A stretch of DNA of 64,000 nucleotides from Bradyrhizobium ivorense (lineage in GTDB: Bacteria > Pseudomonadota > Alphaproteobacteria > Rhizobiales > Xanthobacteraceae). The first letter of the stretch is position 1; each line of letters begins with the position of its first letter. Under the pieces are notes generated by a model, which was not told the DNA's origin, did no database searches, and worked only from the letters and a program-made list of their open reading frames with translations. Location of the stretch: contig NZ_CAADFC020000033.1 of NCBI RefSeq assembly GCF_900696085.1, forward strand, positions 62,001 to 126,000, in the 5' to 3' direction. The position numbers and the translations under genes are program-made. Shown here in pieces: positions 1 to 8,793 of the stretch.

Positions 1-114
1 GTCGCCCGGGCTGACCCACTCGACGATCGGAACCTCCGGATGCCAGCGGTTGTGGATCTTGTCGTTTTCATAGGCCGACTTGCTGAGATCGACCTTGATC
101 AGTGTATCTGGCAT
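1..114 (-). CDS. fmdA: Formamidase / acetamidase family, N-terminal fragment
   Basis: Only the first 38 codons lie in the window; the gene continues past base 1. The start is the ATG read on the minus strand at 114. The visible peptide begins MPDTLIKVDLSKSAYEND and contains HNRWHPEVP, which matches the N-terminus of FmdA-type formamidases, enzymes that hydrolyse formamide to formate and ammonia in the cytoplasm. It lies 28 bp downstream of the transporter genes on the same strand, so it is probably the last or next-to-last gene of an amide uptake and hydrolysis operon. Its presence suggests the transporter carries short amides as well as, or instead of, urea. The catalytic region is outside the window, so substrate specificity cannot be judged. 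Confidence 0.8.
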   Translation of the reverse strand, partial: MPDTLIKVDLSKSAYENDKIHNRWHPEVPIVEWVSPGD

Positions 115-142
115 CGCAATGCTCCCCTTCGTTTACTGGCGG

Positions 143-832
143 TTAGACGGACAGATATTTCGAGATTTGTGCGGCATCGACCCTGTCGCGCGGGTCGTCA
201 CGGACGATCTCGCCATTCTCGATGACGAGCACGCGGTCCGCGATGTCGAGCGCGAAGCTCAGGACCTGCTCGGAGACCACGATCGACAGGCCGCGCTGGT
301 CGCGGATGCGCTTCAGCGTCCGCGCCATGTCCTTGATAATCGACGGCTGGATGCCCTCGGTCGGCTCATCCAGCAGCAGCACCTTCGGCTTGGTCGCAAG
401 CGCCCGGGCGATCGCGAGCTGCTGCTGCTGCCCGCCGGAGAGATTGCCGCCACGGCGGCCCTTCATCTCCAGCAGCACCGGGAACAGCTCATAGATATCG
501 CCGGGCACTTCGGAGCCGCCGGACACCACGAGCCCGGTCTCGATGTTCTCCTTCACCGTCATGGTGGAGAAGATCATGCGGCCCTGCGGCACATAGGCGA
601 GGCCCTTCGCGACCCGCTCATAGCTCTTCATGGTTCCGAGCTCGGCGCCGTCCATGGTCACCTTGCCGCTCTTGGCCGGCAGGATGCCCATCAGGGACTT
701 CATCAGCGTGGTCTTCCCCATGCCGTTGCGCCCCATGATGGCGACGATCTCGTTGGGCGCGACCTGGACGTTGAGGCCGTGCAGCACCTCGCTCTGGCCG
801 TAGGCGACGTGAAGATCAGAGATTGCCAGCAT
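143..832 (-). CDS. urtE: Urea/short-amide ABC transporter ATP-binding protein UrtE
   Basis: A 229-residue ATPase of the LivF/UrtE type that powers import through the UrtBC channel at the inner membrane. It has a Walker A motif GRNGMGKTT (residues 34-42), signature LSGGQ (131-135), and Walker B VLLLDE (151-156). The ATG at 832 gives the usual LivF N-terminus (MLAISDLHVAYG). It is the last transporter gene, with formamidase 28 bp downstream, and is separated from urtD by a 195-bp gap filled by a palindromic repeat. That repeat could protect or process the mRNA and alter the UrtD to UrtE ratio. The family is clear; urea versus amide specificity is inferred from the neighbours. Confidence 0.9.
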   Translation of the reverse strand: MLAISDLHVAYGQSEVLHGLNVQVAPNEIVAIMGRNGMGKTTLMKSLMGILPAKSGKVTMDGAELGTMKSYERVAKGLAYVPQGRMIFSTMTVKENIETGLVVSGGSEVPGDIYELFPVLLEMKGRRGGNLSGGQQQQLAIARALATKPKVLLLDEPTEGIQPSIIKDMARTLKRIRDQRGLSIVVSEQVLSFALDIADRVLVIENGEIVRDDPRDRVDAAQISKYLSV

Positions 833-862
833 CGATAGCTCCTAGAACGGGACACTTGTCTT

Positions 863-985
863 CACCTCTCCCCATCGGGGAGAGGTCGGCGCGCAGCGCC
901 GGGCGAGGGCCTTCAGGTCCCACGAGTGAGCGAGACCCCTCACCCGAATTGCTTCGCAATTCGACCTCTCCCTTCGGGAGAGGTG
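863..985. repeat. Dispersed palindromic repeat, family 1, copy 1
   Basis: The urtE-urtD gap holds a 123-bp element bounded by perfect 10-bp inverted ends, CACCTCTCCC and GGGAGAGGTG. Each end also folds by itself (CCTCTCCCCATCGGGGAGAGG at the left, CTCTCCCTTCGGGAGAG at the right, minor variation). The middle carries the GCGCAGCGCCGG and CCCCTCACCCGAAT blocks. A second copy with the same arm-middle-arm plan lies at about 55955-56099. This architecture is typical of RIME/REP-like intergenic elements of rhizobia. It has no coding potential and sits inside an operon, so it may act as an mRNA processing or stabilising structure. Confidence 0.75.
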
Positions 986-1027
986 AACCGAGGTCGCTGC
1001 AGGAGCTCGACCAACGTCAATCATCTC

Positions 1028-1783
1028 TCAATGCCCCAGATAGACTTCGATCACCTTCGGATCGTTCTTGACATGCTCCATCGTCCCCTCCGACAGGATC
1101 TGGCCCTGATGCAGCACCGTCACCTTGTGGGCGATGTCCTCGACGAACTTCATGTCGTGCTCGATCACGAGAACCGAACGGTCCTTGATGATGCGGTTGA
1201 GCAGCTCGGCGGTCTTGGCGCGCTCGGAGACGCTCATGCCGGCGACCGGCTCGTCGAGCATCAGCAGGTCCGGATCCTGGATCAGCAGCATGCCGATCTC
1301 GAGCCACTGCTTCTGGCCGTGGCTGAGCTGATCGGCGTAGGTGTTGAGGCGATCCTTGAGGAAGATCATCTCGGCGACCTGCTCGACCCGCTGCTTGACC
1401 GCGTCGTCGCGCTGGAAGGCCAGCGAGCCGAACACGGTGCGGCCGCGCGGGTATGAAATCTCGAGGTTCTCGAACACGGTGAGATCCTCGAACACCGACG
1501 GCGTCTGGAATTTGCGCCCGACTCCTGCCTGCACGATCTCGTTTTCGCGCAGCCTAGTCAGTTCCTGGCCGCGGAACTGGATCGAACCCGACGTCGCCCT
1601 TGTCTTGCCGCAGATCAGGTCGAGCACCGTGGTCTTGCCGGCGCCGTTCGGGCCGATGATGACGCGGATCTCGTTCTCCTCGACATAGAAGGAGAGATCG
1701 TTGACGGCCTTGAAGCCGTCAAAGGAGACGGTGAGACCGGAGACCGCGAGCAGGAATTCTTTTGGCTGATGACCGATGAGCAC
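1028..1783 (-). CDS. urtD: Urea/short-amide ABC transporter ATP-binding protein UrtD
   Basis: A 251-residue ATPase of the LivG/UrtD type, partner of UrtE. Walker A is GPNGAGKTT (residues 44-52), the signature is LSHGQ (153-157), Walker B is LLMLDE (173-178) and the H-loop is IEHD (207-210). The start is a GTG at 1783, supported by an AGGAGG ribosome site at 1790-1795 that overlaps the end of urtC. The two genes are therefore probably translationally coupled. LSHGQ in place of LSGGQ is seen in UrtD proteins. It lies in the order urtA-B-C-D-E on the minus strand. Confidence 0.9.
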   Translation of the reverse strand: MLIGHQPKEFLLAVSGLTVSFDGFKAVNDLSFYVEENEIRVIIGPNGAGKTTVLDLICGKTRATSGSIQFRGQELTRLRENEIVQAGVGRKFQTPSVFEDLTVFENLEISYPRGRTVFGSLAFQRDDAVKQRVEQVAEMIFLKDRLNTYADQLSHGQKQWLEIGMLLIQDPDLLMLDEPVAGMSVSERAKTAELLNRIIKDRSVLVIEHDMKFVEDIAHKVTVLHQGQILSEGTMEHVKNDPKVIEVYLGH

Positions 1784-1795
1784 GATGATCCCTCC

Positions 1796-2932
1796 TCATT
1801 CGGCCGGTGCGCCGTCGGCGACATAGCCGGCCGCCGATTTCGGTTTGCGTGACGCCAGCAGACGATCGATGCGGGGCTGGACATGATCCGCCCAAATGCC
1901 GGAGAGCCCGTTCGGGAAGGCGAGCACGACCGCGATGAACAGGGCGCCGAGGCCGAACAGCCAGAGCTGCGGGAAGGATTCCGAAAGGCTGGTCTTGGCG
2001 AAATTGACCAGCAGCGCGCCCCACACCGCGCCGAAGATCGACATCCGGCCGCCGACCGCGGTGTAGATCACCATCTCGATCGAGGGCACGATGCCGACGA
2101 AGGACGGCGACATGAAGCCGACCTCGAGCGTGAACATGGCGCCGCCGATCGCGGCGAACACTGCCGCGGCACAGAACGCGAAGATCTTGAAGTTGGCGAC
2201 GCTGTAACCGGAGAAGCGCACGCGGTCCTCCTGCTCCCTCATCGCTACCAGGATGCGCCCGAGTTTTGTCAGGCGGATGAACTGCGCGGCGACGATGCAT
2301 CCGAACAGCAGCACAACCTCGACGAAATACAGAATGAACTTGGCGTGATCGGTGCGGATGTCCCAGCCGTGCAGCGTGCGGAGATCGGTAATGCCGTTGA
2401 TGCCGCCGGTGTAGCCCTGTTGCCCCACAATCAGAATGGTGAGGATCGCGGCGATCGCTTGCGTGATAATCGCAAAGTACACGCCACCGACCCGGCGCTT
2501 GAACATCGCGGCGCCGATGATCAGCGCGAAGAACGCGGGAACCAGCAATATCGCCAGCAGCGTGACCGGGAAGCTATGGAACGGCTTCCAGAAGAAGGGC
2601 AACGAGGTCAGCTGGTTCCAGTCCATGAAATCGGGGATGCCTGGCGTCGACTGGATCTTGGTGTTCTCGACGCTGGATGCCTCGAGCTTGAGGTACATCG
2701 CCATGCAGTAGCCGCCGAGGCCAAAGAACACGCCCTGCCCCAGGCTCAGGATGCCGCCATAGCCCCAGCACAGCACGAGTCCTATGCCGACGAAGGCGTA
2801 GGTCAGGTATTTGGCGACCAGGTTGAGGCGGAAGATATCCAGCGACAGCGGCAGGATGACGAACAACAGCACCGCGAGCGCAAGGAAGCCGAGCAGTTCG
2901 GAGCGATTGAAAAAGCGCGAGTTGATGATCAT
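1796..2932 (-). CDS. urtC: Urea/short-amide ABC transporter permease UrtC
   Basis: A roughly 378-residue LivM-type inner-membrane permease with about ten hydrophobic segments. Motifs expected of the family are visible: GILSLGQGVFFGLGGY in the first third, and the cytoplasmic loop LGRILVAMREQEDRVRFSGY that contacts the ATPases. The ATG at 2932 is used here; a GTG two codons upstream (2938) is also possible and neither has a strong ribosome site. It starts 16 bp after urtB and ends against the urtD ribosome site. With UrtB it should form the heterodimeric pore. Confidence 0.88.
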   Translation of the reverse strand: MIINSRFFNRSELLGFLALAVLLFVILPLSLDIFRLNLVAKYLTYAFVGIGLVLCWGYGGILSLGQGVFFGLGGYCMAMYLKLEASSVENTKIQSTPGIPDFMDWNQLTSLPFFWKPFHSFPVTLLAILLVPAFFALIIGAAMFKRRVGGVYFAIITQAIAAILTILIVGQQGYTGGINGITDLRTLHGWDIRTDHAKFILYFVEVVLLFGCIVAAQFIRLTKLGRILVAMREQEDRVRFSGYSVANFKIFAFCAAAVFAAIGGAMFTLEVGFMSPSFVGIVPSIEMVIYTAVGGRMSIFGAVWGALLVNFAKTSLSESFPQLWLFGLGALFIAVVLAFPNGLSGIWADHVQPRIDRLLASRKPKSAAGYVADGAPAE

Positions 2933-2948
2933 GACCACCTGCTTGTTC

Positions 2949-3875
2949 TTATTTGCGGACCTTGAGGGCGAACAGCCCCTGCGGACGCACCATCAGGATC
3001 GCGACGATCGTCAGCAGCGTGATCACCTTGGCCATCGATCCCGAGAGGAAGAACTCCAGCGTCGACTGGGTCTGCGAGATCGAGAAGGCCGAGGCGATGG
3101 TGCCGAACAGCGAGGCGGCACCGCCGAACACGACGACCAGGAAGGTGTCGACGATGTAGAGCTGGCCGGCGGTCGGCCCGGTCGAGCCGATCATGGTAAA
3201 GGCCGAGCCCGCGATGCCCGCGATGCCGCAGCCGAGCCCGAACGTGTAGCGGTCGACCTTCTCGGTGTTGATGCCGACGGCACCCGCCATAACGCGGTTC
3301 TGCACCACCGCGCGCACTTGCTTGCCCCAGCTCGACCAGAACAGCACGTAGGCCACCGCGATCGTGATCAGGATGGTCAGCGCCATCACGAACATGCCGT
3401 TGATCGGGATTTGGATCGAGTCGGTCGCCTGCCAGGAGCCCATCATCCAGTCCGGCAGCTCGACGCCGACCTCGCGCGCGCCGAAGATCGAGCGATAGGC
3501 CTGCTGCAGGATCAGGCTGAGCCCCCAGGTCGCAAGCAGCGTGTCGAGCGGTCGCTTGTAGAGATGGCGGATCAGCGCCCACTCGACCAGCATGCCGAGC
3601 GCGCCGGAGGCGATGAATGCCAGGATCATCGCAATGAAGAAGTAGCCGGGAAACAGCCAGGGCGCGACATGCTGCACAGTGTTCGACGTCATCCAGGTGA
3701 CGTAGGCGCCGAGGATCATGAACTCGCCATGGGCCATGTTGATGACGCCCATCTGGCCGAAGATGATGGCGAGCCCGAGCGCCATCAGCACGTAGACGGA
3801 GAACAGGATCAGCCCGGCAAATCCTTGCATCGCAAGGATGGCGCCGAGATCGCTGATCGAATAGTCGCCGAACAT
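2949..3875 (-). CDS. urtB: Urea/short-amide ABC transporter permease UrtB
   Basis: A 308-residue LivH-type permease with repeated hydrophobic segments and the family motif INMAHGEFMILGAY near residue 45. The loop WGKQVRAVVQNRVMAGAVGI marks the ATPase-coupling region. The ATG at 3875 has a GGAGGA ribosome site just upstream. Some UrtB proteins carry a long periplasmic N-terminal extension; this one does not and is the short form. It lies between urtA (118 bp upstream, with a strong hairpin in the gap) and urtC, consistent with an operon in which the binding protein can be made in excess. Confidence 0.88.
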   Translation of the reverse strand: MFGDYSISDLGAILAMQGFAGLILFSVYVLMALGLAIIFGQMGVINMAHGEFMILGAYVTWMTSNTVQHVAPWLFPGYFFIAMILAFIASGALGMLVEWALIRHLYKRPLDTLLATWGLSLILQQAYRSIFGAREVGVELPDWMMGSWQATDSIQIPINGMFVMALTILITIAVAYVLFWSSWGKQVRAVVQNRVMAGAVGINTEKVDRYTFGLGCGIAGIAGSAFTMIGSTGPTAGQLYIVDTFLVVVFGGAASLFGTIASAFSISQTQSTLEFFLSGSMAKVITLLTIVAILMVRPQGLFALKVRK

Positions 3876-3934
3876 TTGTCGTCCTCCGTCATTCCAAGGG
3901 GGCGCACGCGGCGCCTCGTGACGCCGGATCGTGG

Positions 3935-3956
3935 GCGTGGACGGTGCCGTCCACGC
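3935..3956. terminator. Strong hairpin between urtA and urtB
   Basis: Perfect 10-bp stem GCGTGGACGG / CCGTCCACGC with a 2-nt loop (TG), lying 38 bp after the urtA stop codon on the minus strand. No T-run follows on either side, so it is more likely an mRNA 3'-end protector or partial attenuator than a full terminator. Such a structure would favour more binding protein than permease. Confidence 0.5.
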
Positions 3957-3993
3957 CGCGATGCGTTGAGAGAGGTGCGTCAGATGCCCCGGC

Positions 3994-5256
3994 TCACTGG
4001 TAGCCCTTGGGGAACGGATCCGGCTCGACGAGATCGGCGGTCTCGTAGATCAGTTCATACTGGCCGTCGGCCTTGGCGCGCCCGACGCGAGTCTTCGACC
4101 AGAGGTGATGGTTCTCGTGGATGCGGACATAGCCTTCCGGCGCGCCCTTGAACTCGACGCCGGGAGATGCAGCCGCGACCTTGTCGATGTCGAAGGAGCC
4201 GGCCTTCTCCACCGTCAGCTTCCACAGCCATGGGCCGAGATAGGCCGCCTGCGTCACGTCGCCGATCACGGTCTTCTCGCCCCACATCTTCTTGAACGCG
4301 GGCACGAAGGCCTTGTTGTTGGCATTGTCGAGCGACTGGAAGTACTTCATGCAGGCATAGGCGCCCGCGATGTTCTCGCCGCCGATGCCGTCGATCTCGT
4401 CCTCGGTGACCGAGATCGTCAGCAGCGTCTGCTTCGACAGGTCGATGCCGGCCGCCTTGAGCTGCTTGTAGAACGCGACGTTGGAGCCGCCGACGATGAT
4501 CGCGTAGATCACGTCGGGTTTTGTCAATTTGATCTTGTTGATCACCGAGTTGAACTGGGTCGAGCCGAGCGGGAAGTATTCCTCGCCGACCACCTTGCAG
4601 CCCTGCAGATGGTTCTCGATGTGCTTGCGCGCGATCTTGTTCGAGGTGCGCGGCCAGATGTAGTCGGAGCCGAGCAGGTAGAACGACTTCGCACCCTTGG
4701 TCTTGTTGACCCAGTCGAGGCCGGCGATGATCTGCTGCGTCGCCTCCTGGCCGGTGTAGATCACGTTCTTGGACTGCTCGAGGCCTTCATAGAAGGTCGG
4801 ATAGTACAGCATGCCGTTGTACTGCTCGAACACCGGCAGCACCGCCTTGCGCGAGGCCGAGGTCCAGCAGCCCATCACCGCCGCGCATTTGTCGTTGACC
4901 AAGAGCTTCTTGGCCTTTTCCGCGAAGGTCGGCCAGTCGCTGGCGCCGTCTTCCTGGATGAACTTGATCTTGCGGCCGAGCACGCCGCCGGCGGCGTTGA
5001 TCTGCTCGATCGCGAGCTTCTCGGCTTCGACCGATCCGGTCTCAGAGATCGCCATGGTGCCGGTGACCGAGTGCAGGATGCCGACGGTGACTTCGCTATC
5101 AGTGACTGCAAGGCCCGTGGTGTTGACCGCGGAAGTTGCGGGAACGTCCGCAAATGAGGGACGCGGCAGCATTGCAATAGCCGGCAAAGCGGCCATTCCC
5201 ATCAAGAGCTTGCGCCGGAGCGGAGACTTCAGGCCTGGTTTGGTTTCGTCTGACAT
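3994..5256 (-). CDS. urtA: Urea/short-amide ABC transporter substrate-binding protein UrtA
   Basis: A 420-residue periplasmic solute-binding protein of the Leu/Ile/Val-binding fold. The N-terminus carries a twin-arginine leader, RRKLLMGMAALPAIAML, followed by a cleavable-looking region ending near SFADVPATSA, so it is probably exported folded by Tat. Mature-protein motifs include VGILHSVTGTMAISE and AAVMGCWTSASRKAVLP, typical of UrtA and FmdD proteins. The ATG at 5256 is preferred; a GTG at 5262 is two codons upstream. It is the first gene of the transporter operon and is divergent from the permease-kinase gene. Whether it binds urea, formamide or another amide cannot be read from sequence. 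Confidence 0.88.
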   Translation of the reverse strand: MSDETKPGLKSPLRRKLLMGMAALPAIAMLPRPSFADVPATSAVNTTGLAVTDSEVTVGILHSVTGTMAISETGSVEAEKLAIEQINAAGGVLGRKIKFIQEDGASDWPTFAEKAKKLLVNDKCAAVMGCWTSASRKAVLPVFEQYNGMLYYPTFYEGLEQSKNVIYTGQEATQQIIAGLDWVNKTKGAKSFYLLGSDYIWPRTSNKIARKHIENHLQGCKVVGEEYFPLGSTQFNSVINKIKLTKPDVIYAIIVGGSNVAFYKQLKAAGIDLSKQTLLTISVTEDEIDGIGGENIAGAYACMKYFQSLDNANNKAFVPAFKKMWGEKTVIGDVTQAAYLGPWLWKLTVEKAGSFDIDKVAAASPGVEFKGAPEGYVRIHENHHLWSKTRVGRAKADGQYELIYETADLVEPDPFPKGYQ

Positions 5257-5403
5257 GAGCACCCCATCTGGTTCGAAAACGCTTACTGATGAGGCGAGGA
5301 TTGCTCACTTTTGTGCAGCGCACTGATACGTGAGATTGCGTATACTGCACCGCAAAATAGCGACGTAGGTTTTGGTACGGGATTTGCCCGCGATCAGCGC
5401 ATC
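5257..5403. promoter_or_regulatory. Divergent promoter region, urtA / sensor kinase
   Basis: The 147-bp gap between the divergent urtA operon and the sensor-kinase gene must hold both promoters. A compact inverted repeat GTGC-AGC-GCAC lies at about 5313-5323, flanked by CTCAC and GTGAG arms (about 5304-5308 and 5330-5334). This symmetric arrangement could bind the LuxR-type response regulator encoded nearby. No convincing -35/-10 pair was identified. Confidence 0.4.
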
Positions 5404-8400
5404 GTGGACCAGGAGTTTGAACAAGTGGCAGGGCGGCAGCGGATCGACCGCGTCAGGCGCCAGTACAATCAATGGGTCGCCAACCAGACCCTGGAAGACT
5501 ACGCGCTGCGCTTCACCGCCAAGAGCGCGCGGCGCTGGTCAGCCGCCCGCGTCGCCAACACCGCGCTCGGCGCGATCTCGTTCCTGGCACTGGAGGCGAT
5601 CGGCGGCACCATCACGCTGAACTACGGCGCGATGAACGCCTCCGCTGCGATCCTGGTCGTCAGCGTCATCATCTTCCTGTGCGGACTGCCGATCGCCTAC
5701 CATGCCGCGAAAAGCGGCATCGATATCGATCTGCTGACCCGCGGCGCCGGCTTCGGCTATATCGGCTCGACCATCACCTCGCTGATCTACGCCTCCTTCA
5801 CCTTCATCTTCTTCGCGATCGAGGCGGTGATCCTGGCCAGCGCGCTCGACATGTGCTTCGGCATTCCGCGGCCGATCGGCTATCTCATCAGCGCCGTCGT
5901 GATCATTCCGCTTGTGATCTACGGCATCACCCTGATCAGCCGCTTCCAGCTCTGGACCCAGCCGCTCTGGATCATTCTTCACATCATGCCGTTCGCGGCG
6001 ATCGCGTGGGCGAATCCGCATTCCTTCACCGAGTGGCGCAAATTCGCCGGCGACCATGGCGATCCCTCCGGCCATCTCGACCTCCTGCTGTTCGGGACCG
6101 CCGCCTCCGTCGTGTTCGCGCTGGTGGCACAGATCGGCGAACAGGTCGACTTCCTGCGGTTCTTGCCGCGCGACCGCCGCACCTCGCGCAAGGCCTGGTG
6201 GATCGCGCTGCTCAGCGCCGGGCCCGGCTGGATCGTGCTCGGCGCGCTGAAACTGCTTGCCGGCTCCTTCCTCGCCTTCTTCGCGCTCAGCCACGGCGTC
6301 TCAGCCGAGCACGCCGCCGAGCCCGCCAGCATGTATCTGGAGGCCTTCCGCTATGTGCTGTCGCAGCCGGATCTGGCGATGGCGCTGACCGGCACTTTCG
6401 TGATCCTGTCGCAAGTCAAGATCAACGTCACCAATGCCTATGCCGGCTCGATCGCCTGGTCGAATTTCTTTTCCCGCCTCACGCACTCCCATCCTGGCCG
6501 CGTGGTGTGGCTGGTGTTCAACGTCGTCGTCGCGCTGCTGCTGATGGAGATCGGCGTCTACAAGGCGCTGGAGCAGACGCTAGCGCTCTATTCCAACGTT
6601 GCGATCGCCTGGGTCGGCGCGCTGGTCGCCGACCTCGTCGTCAACAAGCCGCTGGGTCTGCGCCCGCAGCACATCGAGTTCAAGCGCGCGCATCTCTGCG
6701 ACATCAATCCGGTCGGCGTCGGCGCGATGACGATTGCGACCGTGGTCTCGATCAGCGCGTTCTACGGCCTGTTCGGGCCGACCGCAAAGGCGCTGTCCGC
6801 CTTCGTCGCGCTTGCGGTCGCCTTCGTCGCAGCGCCCTTGATCGCCTGGGCGACCGACGGCAAGTACTACATCGCGCGCAAGCCGAAGCGGAGCTGGCGA
6901 GAGCTCGAACAGATCCAGTGCTGCATCTGCGAGCACACTTTCGAGCCCGAGGACATGGCCGCCTGCCCGGCCTATGCCGGTCCGATCTGCTCGCTGTGCT
7001 GCTCGCTCGACGCGCGCTGTCACGACCTCTGCAAGCCGCATGCGCGGATCGGCGTGCAGATTTCGGAAACACTCGGCAAGCTGATGCCGCAGCCGATCTA
7101 CGCCCGCATCAATTCGCAGCTCGGGCATTATCTCGGCGTGTTTGCCGCCTCCTCCGGCCTCGTGGCGCTGGTGCTCGGCCTGATCTATCTGCAGACCTCG
7201 GCCGCGGTCCATGCCGACGAGTTGCTGGCCGACGTGCTCTGGAAGGTGTTCTTTGCACTGATCCTGATCATCGGCGTGGTCGCCTGGCTGTTCGTGCTGG
7301 CGCAGCAGAGCCGGCGCGCCGCGGAAGCGGAAACCCGGCGGCAGACCGCGCTCCTGATCCAGGAGATCGATGCCCACAAGCGCACGGATGCCGAGCTGCA
7401 GCGCGCCAAGGAGGTGGCGGAGTCCGCCAACCTTGCTAAGAGCCGCTATGTCGTCGGCCTCAGCCACGAGCTCCGCTCGCCGCTCAACGCGATCTCCGGC
7501 TACGCACAATTGCTGGAGCAGGACGAGAGCCTTCAGGTCCGGCCGCGCGATCAGGTCCGGGTGGTCCGCCGCAGCGCCGATCATCTGTCGGGACTGATCG
7601 ACGGCATTCTCGATATCTCCAAGATCGAGGCCGGCCGGCTCTATCTGTCGCGCGACGAAGTCCGGCTGAACGACTTCCTCGAACAGCTCGTCGGCATGTT
7701 CCGCCTGCAGGCCGCGGCGAAAGGCATCGACTTCATATTCAGACGACCGGCGGTGCTGCCCGTCGTGGTCTATGCCGACGAGAAGCGGCTGCGGCAAATC
7801 CTGATCAACCTGCTCTCGAATGCGATCAAGTTCACCCAGACAGGACAGGTGCAGTTCGTGGTTCATTACCGCAGCCCGGTCGCCGAGTTCGAGGTGATCG
7901 ATACCGGGCCGGGCATCCAGCCGGACGATCTCGAGCGGATTTTTGCGCCGTTCGAGCGCGGCGCGCTCGGCGTCGCGCAGCCCCAGACCGGCACGGGCCT
8001 GGGATTGACCATCAGCCGTCTGCTCGCGGGCGTGATGGGCGGCGACATCAAGGTCACCAGCACCGTCGGCCGAGGCAGCACATTCCGCGTCAAACTCCTG
8101 CTCTCCGAGGTGACCAATCCGCGGCGCGAGGCGCCGGTCGACGCCCCCGTCTACGGCTATCACGGGCCGCGCAAGACCATCCTGATCACCGACGACGATC
8201 CGACGCACCGCGACCTGCTTCGCGAGGTGCTGACGCCGCTCGGCTTCATCCTGCTGAGCGCGCCCGACGGGCCGGCCTGCCTCGCGCTGGCCCAGCACTG
8301 CCGTCCCGACCTGTTCCTGCTCGATATCTCCATGGCGGGGATGGATGGCTGGACCGTCGCCGAGACACTGCGCTCGGCTGGCCACCATCAGGCGCGCATC

Positions 8401-8793
8401 CTGATGATCTCGGCAAGCGCACTCGAAGCCCACGGCGCGCCGCTGGCCCAGCCGTTCCACGACGGTTATCTGATGAAGCCGATCGACATTCCGCGTCTGC
8501 TGGAAACCATCCGGCAGTTGCTCAGGATCGAATGGCAGTATCAGGCCGAGCCGGCCCCGCCCCCGCAGTGGAAGCCGGAAAGTGGTTTGCGCCCGCCGGT
8601 GCAATATGTCGAGGAGCTGATCGGCCTTGGCCAGCTCGGCTATGTCAGGGCGATCCAGCTCAAGCTCGATGAAATCGGCAGCGAGCAGCCCGAACACGCC
8701 GATTTCGTCGGCCAGATGCGCACGCTGATCGACCGTTTCGACCTCGATCAATTCATGGCGACGTTGAAGACATTGCACAGCTATGACCATTGA
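5404..8793 (+). CDS. NCS1-permease-like / hybrid histidine kinase / receiver fusion
   Basis: A roughly 1129-residue hybrid sensor. The first 480 or so residues form about twelve membrane segments resembling NCS1 (purine/cytosine/allantoin) permeases, for example GYIGSTITSLIYASF. A cysteine-rich linker follows (about residues 505-545: CCICEHTF, CSLCCSLDARCHDLC), likely binding metal. After two more membrane segments comes a HisKA domain with phospho-acceptor His in GLSHELRSPLNAIS (about residue 688), an HATPase domain, and a receiver with Asp in LFLLDISMAGMDG (about residue 974). GTG 5404 is an estimated start; in-frame TTG codons lie upstream and no ribosome site decides. It is divergent from urtA and overlaps the response regulator by 11 bp. 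It may sense a nitrogen compound by binding or transporting it; this is inference. Confidence 0.85.
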   Translation: MDQEFEQVAGRQRIDRVRRQYNQWVANQTLEDYALRFTAKSARRWSAARVANTALGAISFLALEAIGGTITLNYGAMNASAAILVVSVIIFLCGLPIAYHAAKSGIDIDLLTRGAGFGYIGSTITSLIYASFTFIFFAIEAVILASALDMCFGIPRPIGYLISAVVIIPLVIYGITLISRFQLWTQPLWIILHIMPFAAIAWANPHSFTEWRKFAGDHGDPSGHLDLLLFGTAASVVFALVAQIGEQVDFLRFLPRDRRTSRKAWWIALLSAGPGWIVLGALKLLAGSFLAFFALSHGVSAEHAAEPASMYLEAFRYVLSQPDLAMALTGTFVILSQVKINVTNAYAGSIAWSNFFSRLTHSHPGRVVWLVFNVVVALLLMEIGVYKALEQTLALYSNVAIAWVGALVADLVVNKPLGLRPQHIEFKRAHLCDINPVGVGAMTIATVVSISAFYGLFGPTAKALSAFVALAVAFVAAPLIAWATDGKYYIARKPKRSWRELEQIQCCICEHTFEPEDMAACPAYAGPICSLCCSLDARCHDLCKPHARIGVQISETLGKLMPQPIYARINSQLGHYLGVFAASSGLVALVLGLIYLQTSAAVHADELLADVLWKVFFALILIIGVVAWLFVLAQQSRRAAEAETRRQTALLIQEIDAHKRTDAELQRAKEVAESANLAKSRYVVGLSHELRSPLNAISGYAQLLEQDESLQVRPRDQVRVVRRSADHLSGLIDGILDISKIEAGRLYLSRDEVRLNDFLEQLVGMFRLQAAAKGIDFIFRRPAVLPVVVYADEKRLRQILINLLSNAIKFTQTGQVQFVVHYRSPVAEFEVIDTGPGIQPDDLERIFAPFERGALGVAQPQTGTGLGLTISRLLAGVMGGDIKVTSTVGRGSTFRVKLLLSEVTNPRREAPVDAPVYGYHGPRKTILITDDDPTHRDLLREVLTPLGFILLSAPDGPACLALAQHCRPDLFLLDISMAGMDGWTVAETLRSAGHHQARILMISASALEAHGAPLAQPFHDGYLMKPIDIPRLLETIRQLLRIEWQYQAEPAPPPQWKPESGLRPPVQYVEELIGLGQLGYVRAIQLKLDEIGSEQPEHADFVGQMRTLIDRFDLDQFMATLKTLHSYDH

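Noticed and set aside
1883..2965. 360-codon open frame antisense to urtC
   Set aside because: Highly charged, low-complexity composition, no ribosome site and exact opposition to a conserved permease; a GC-rich shadow frame.
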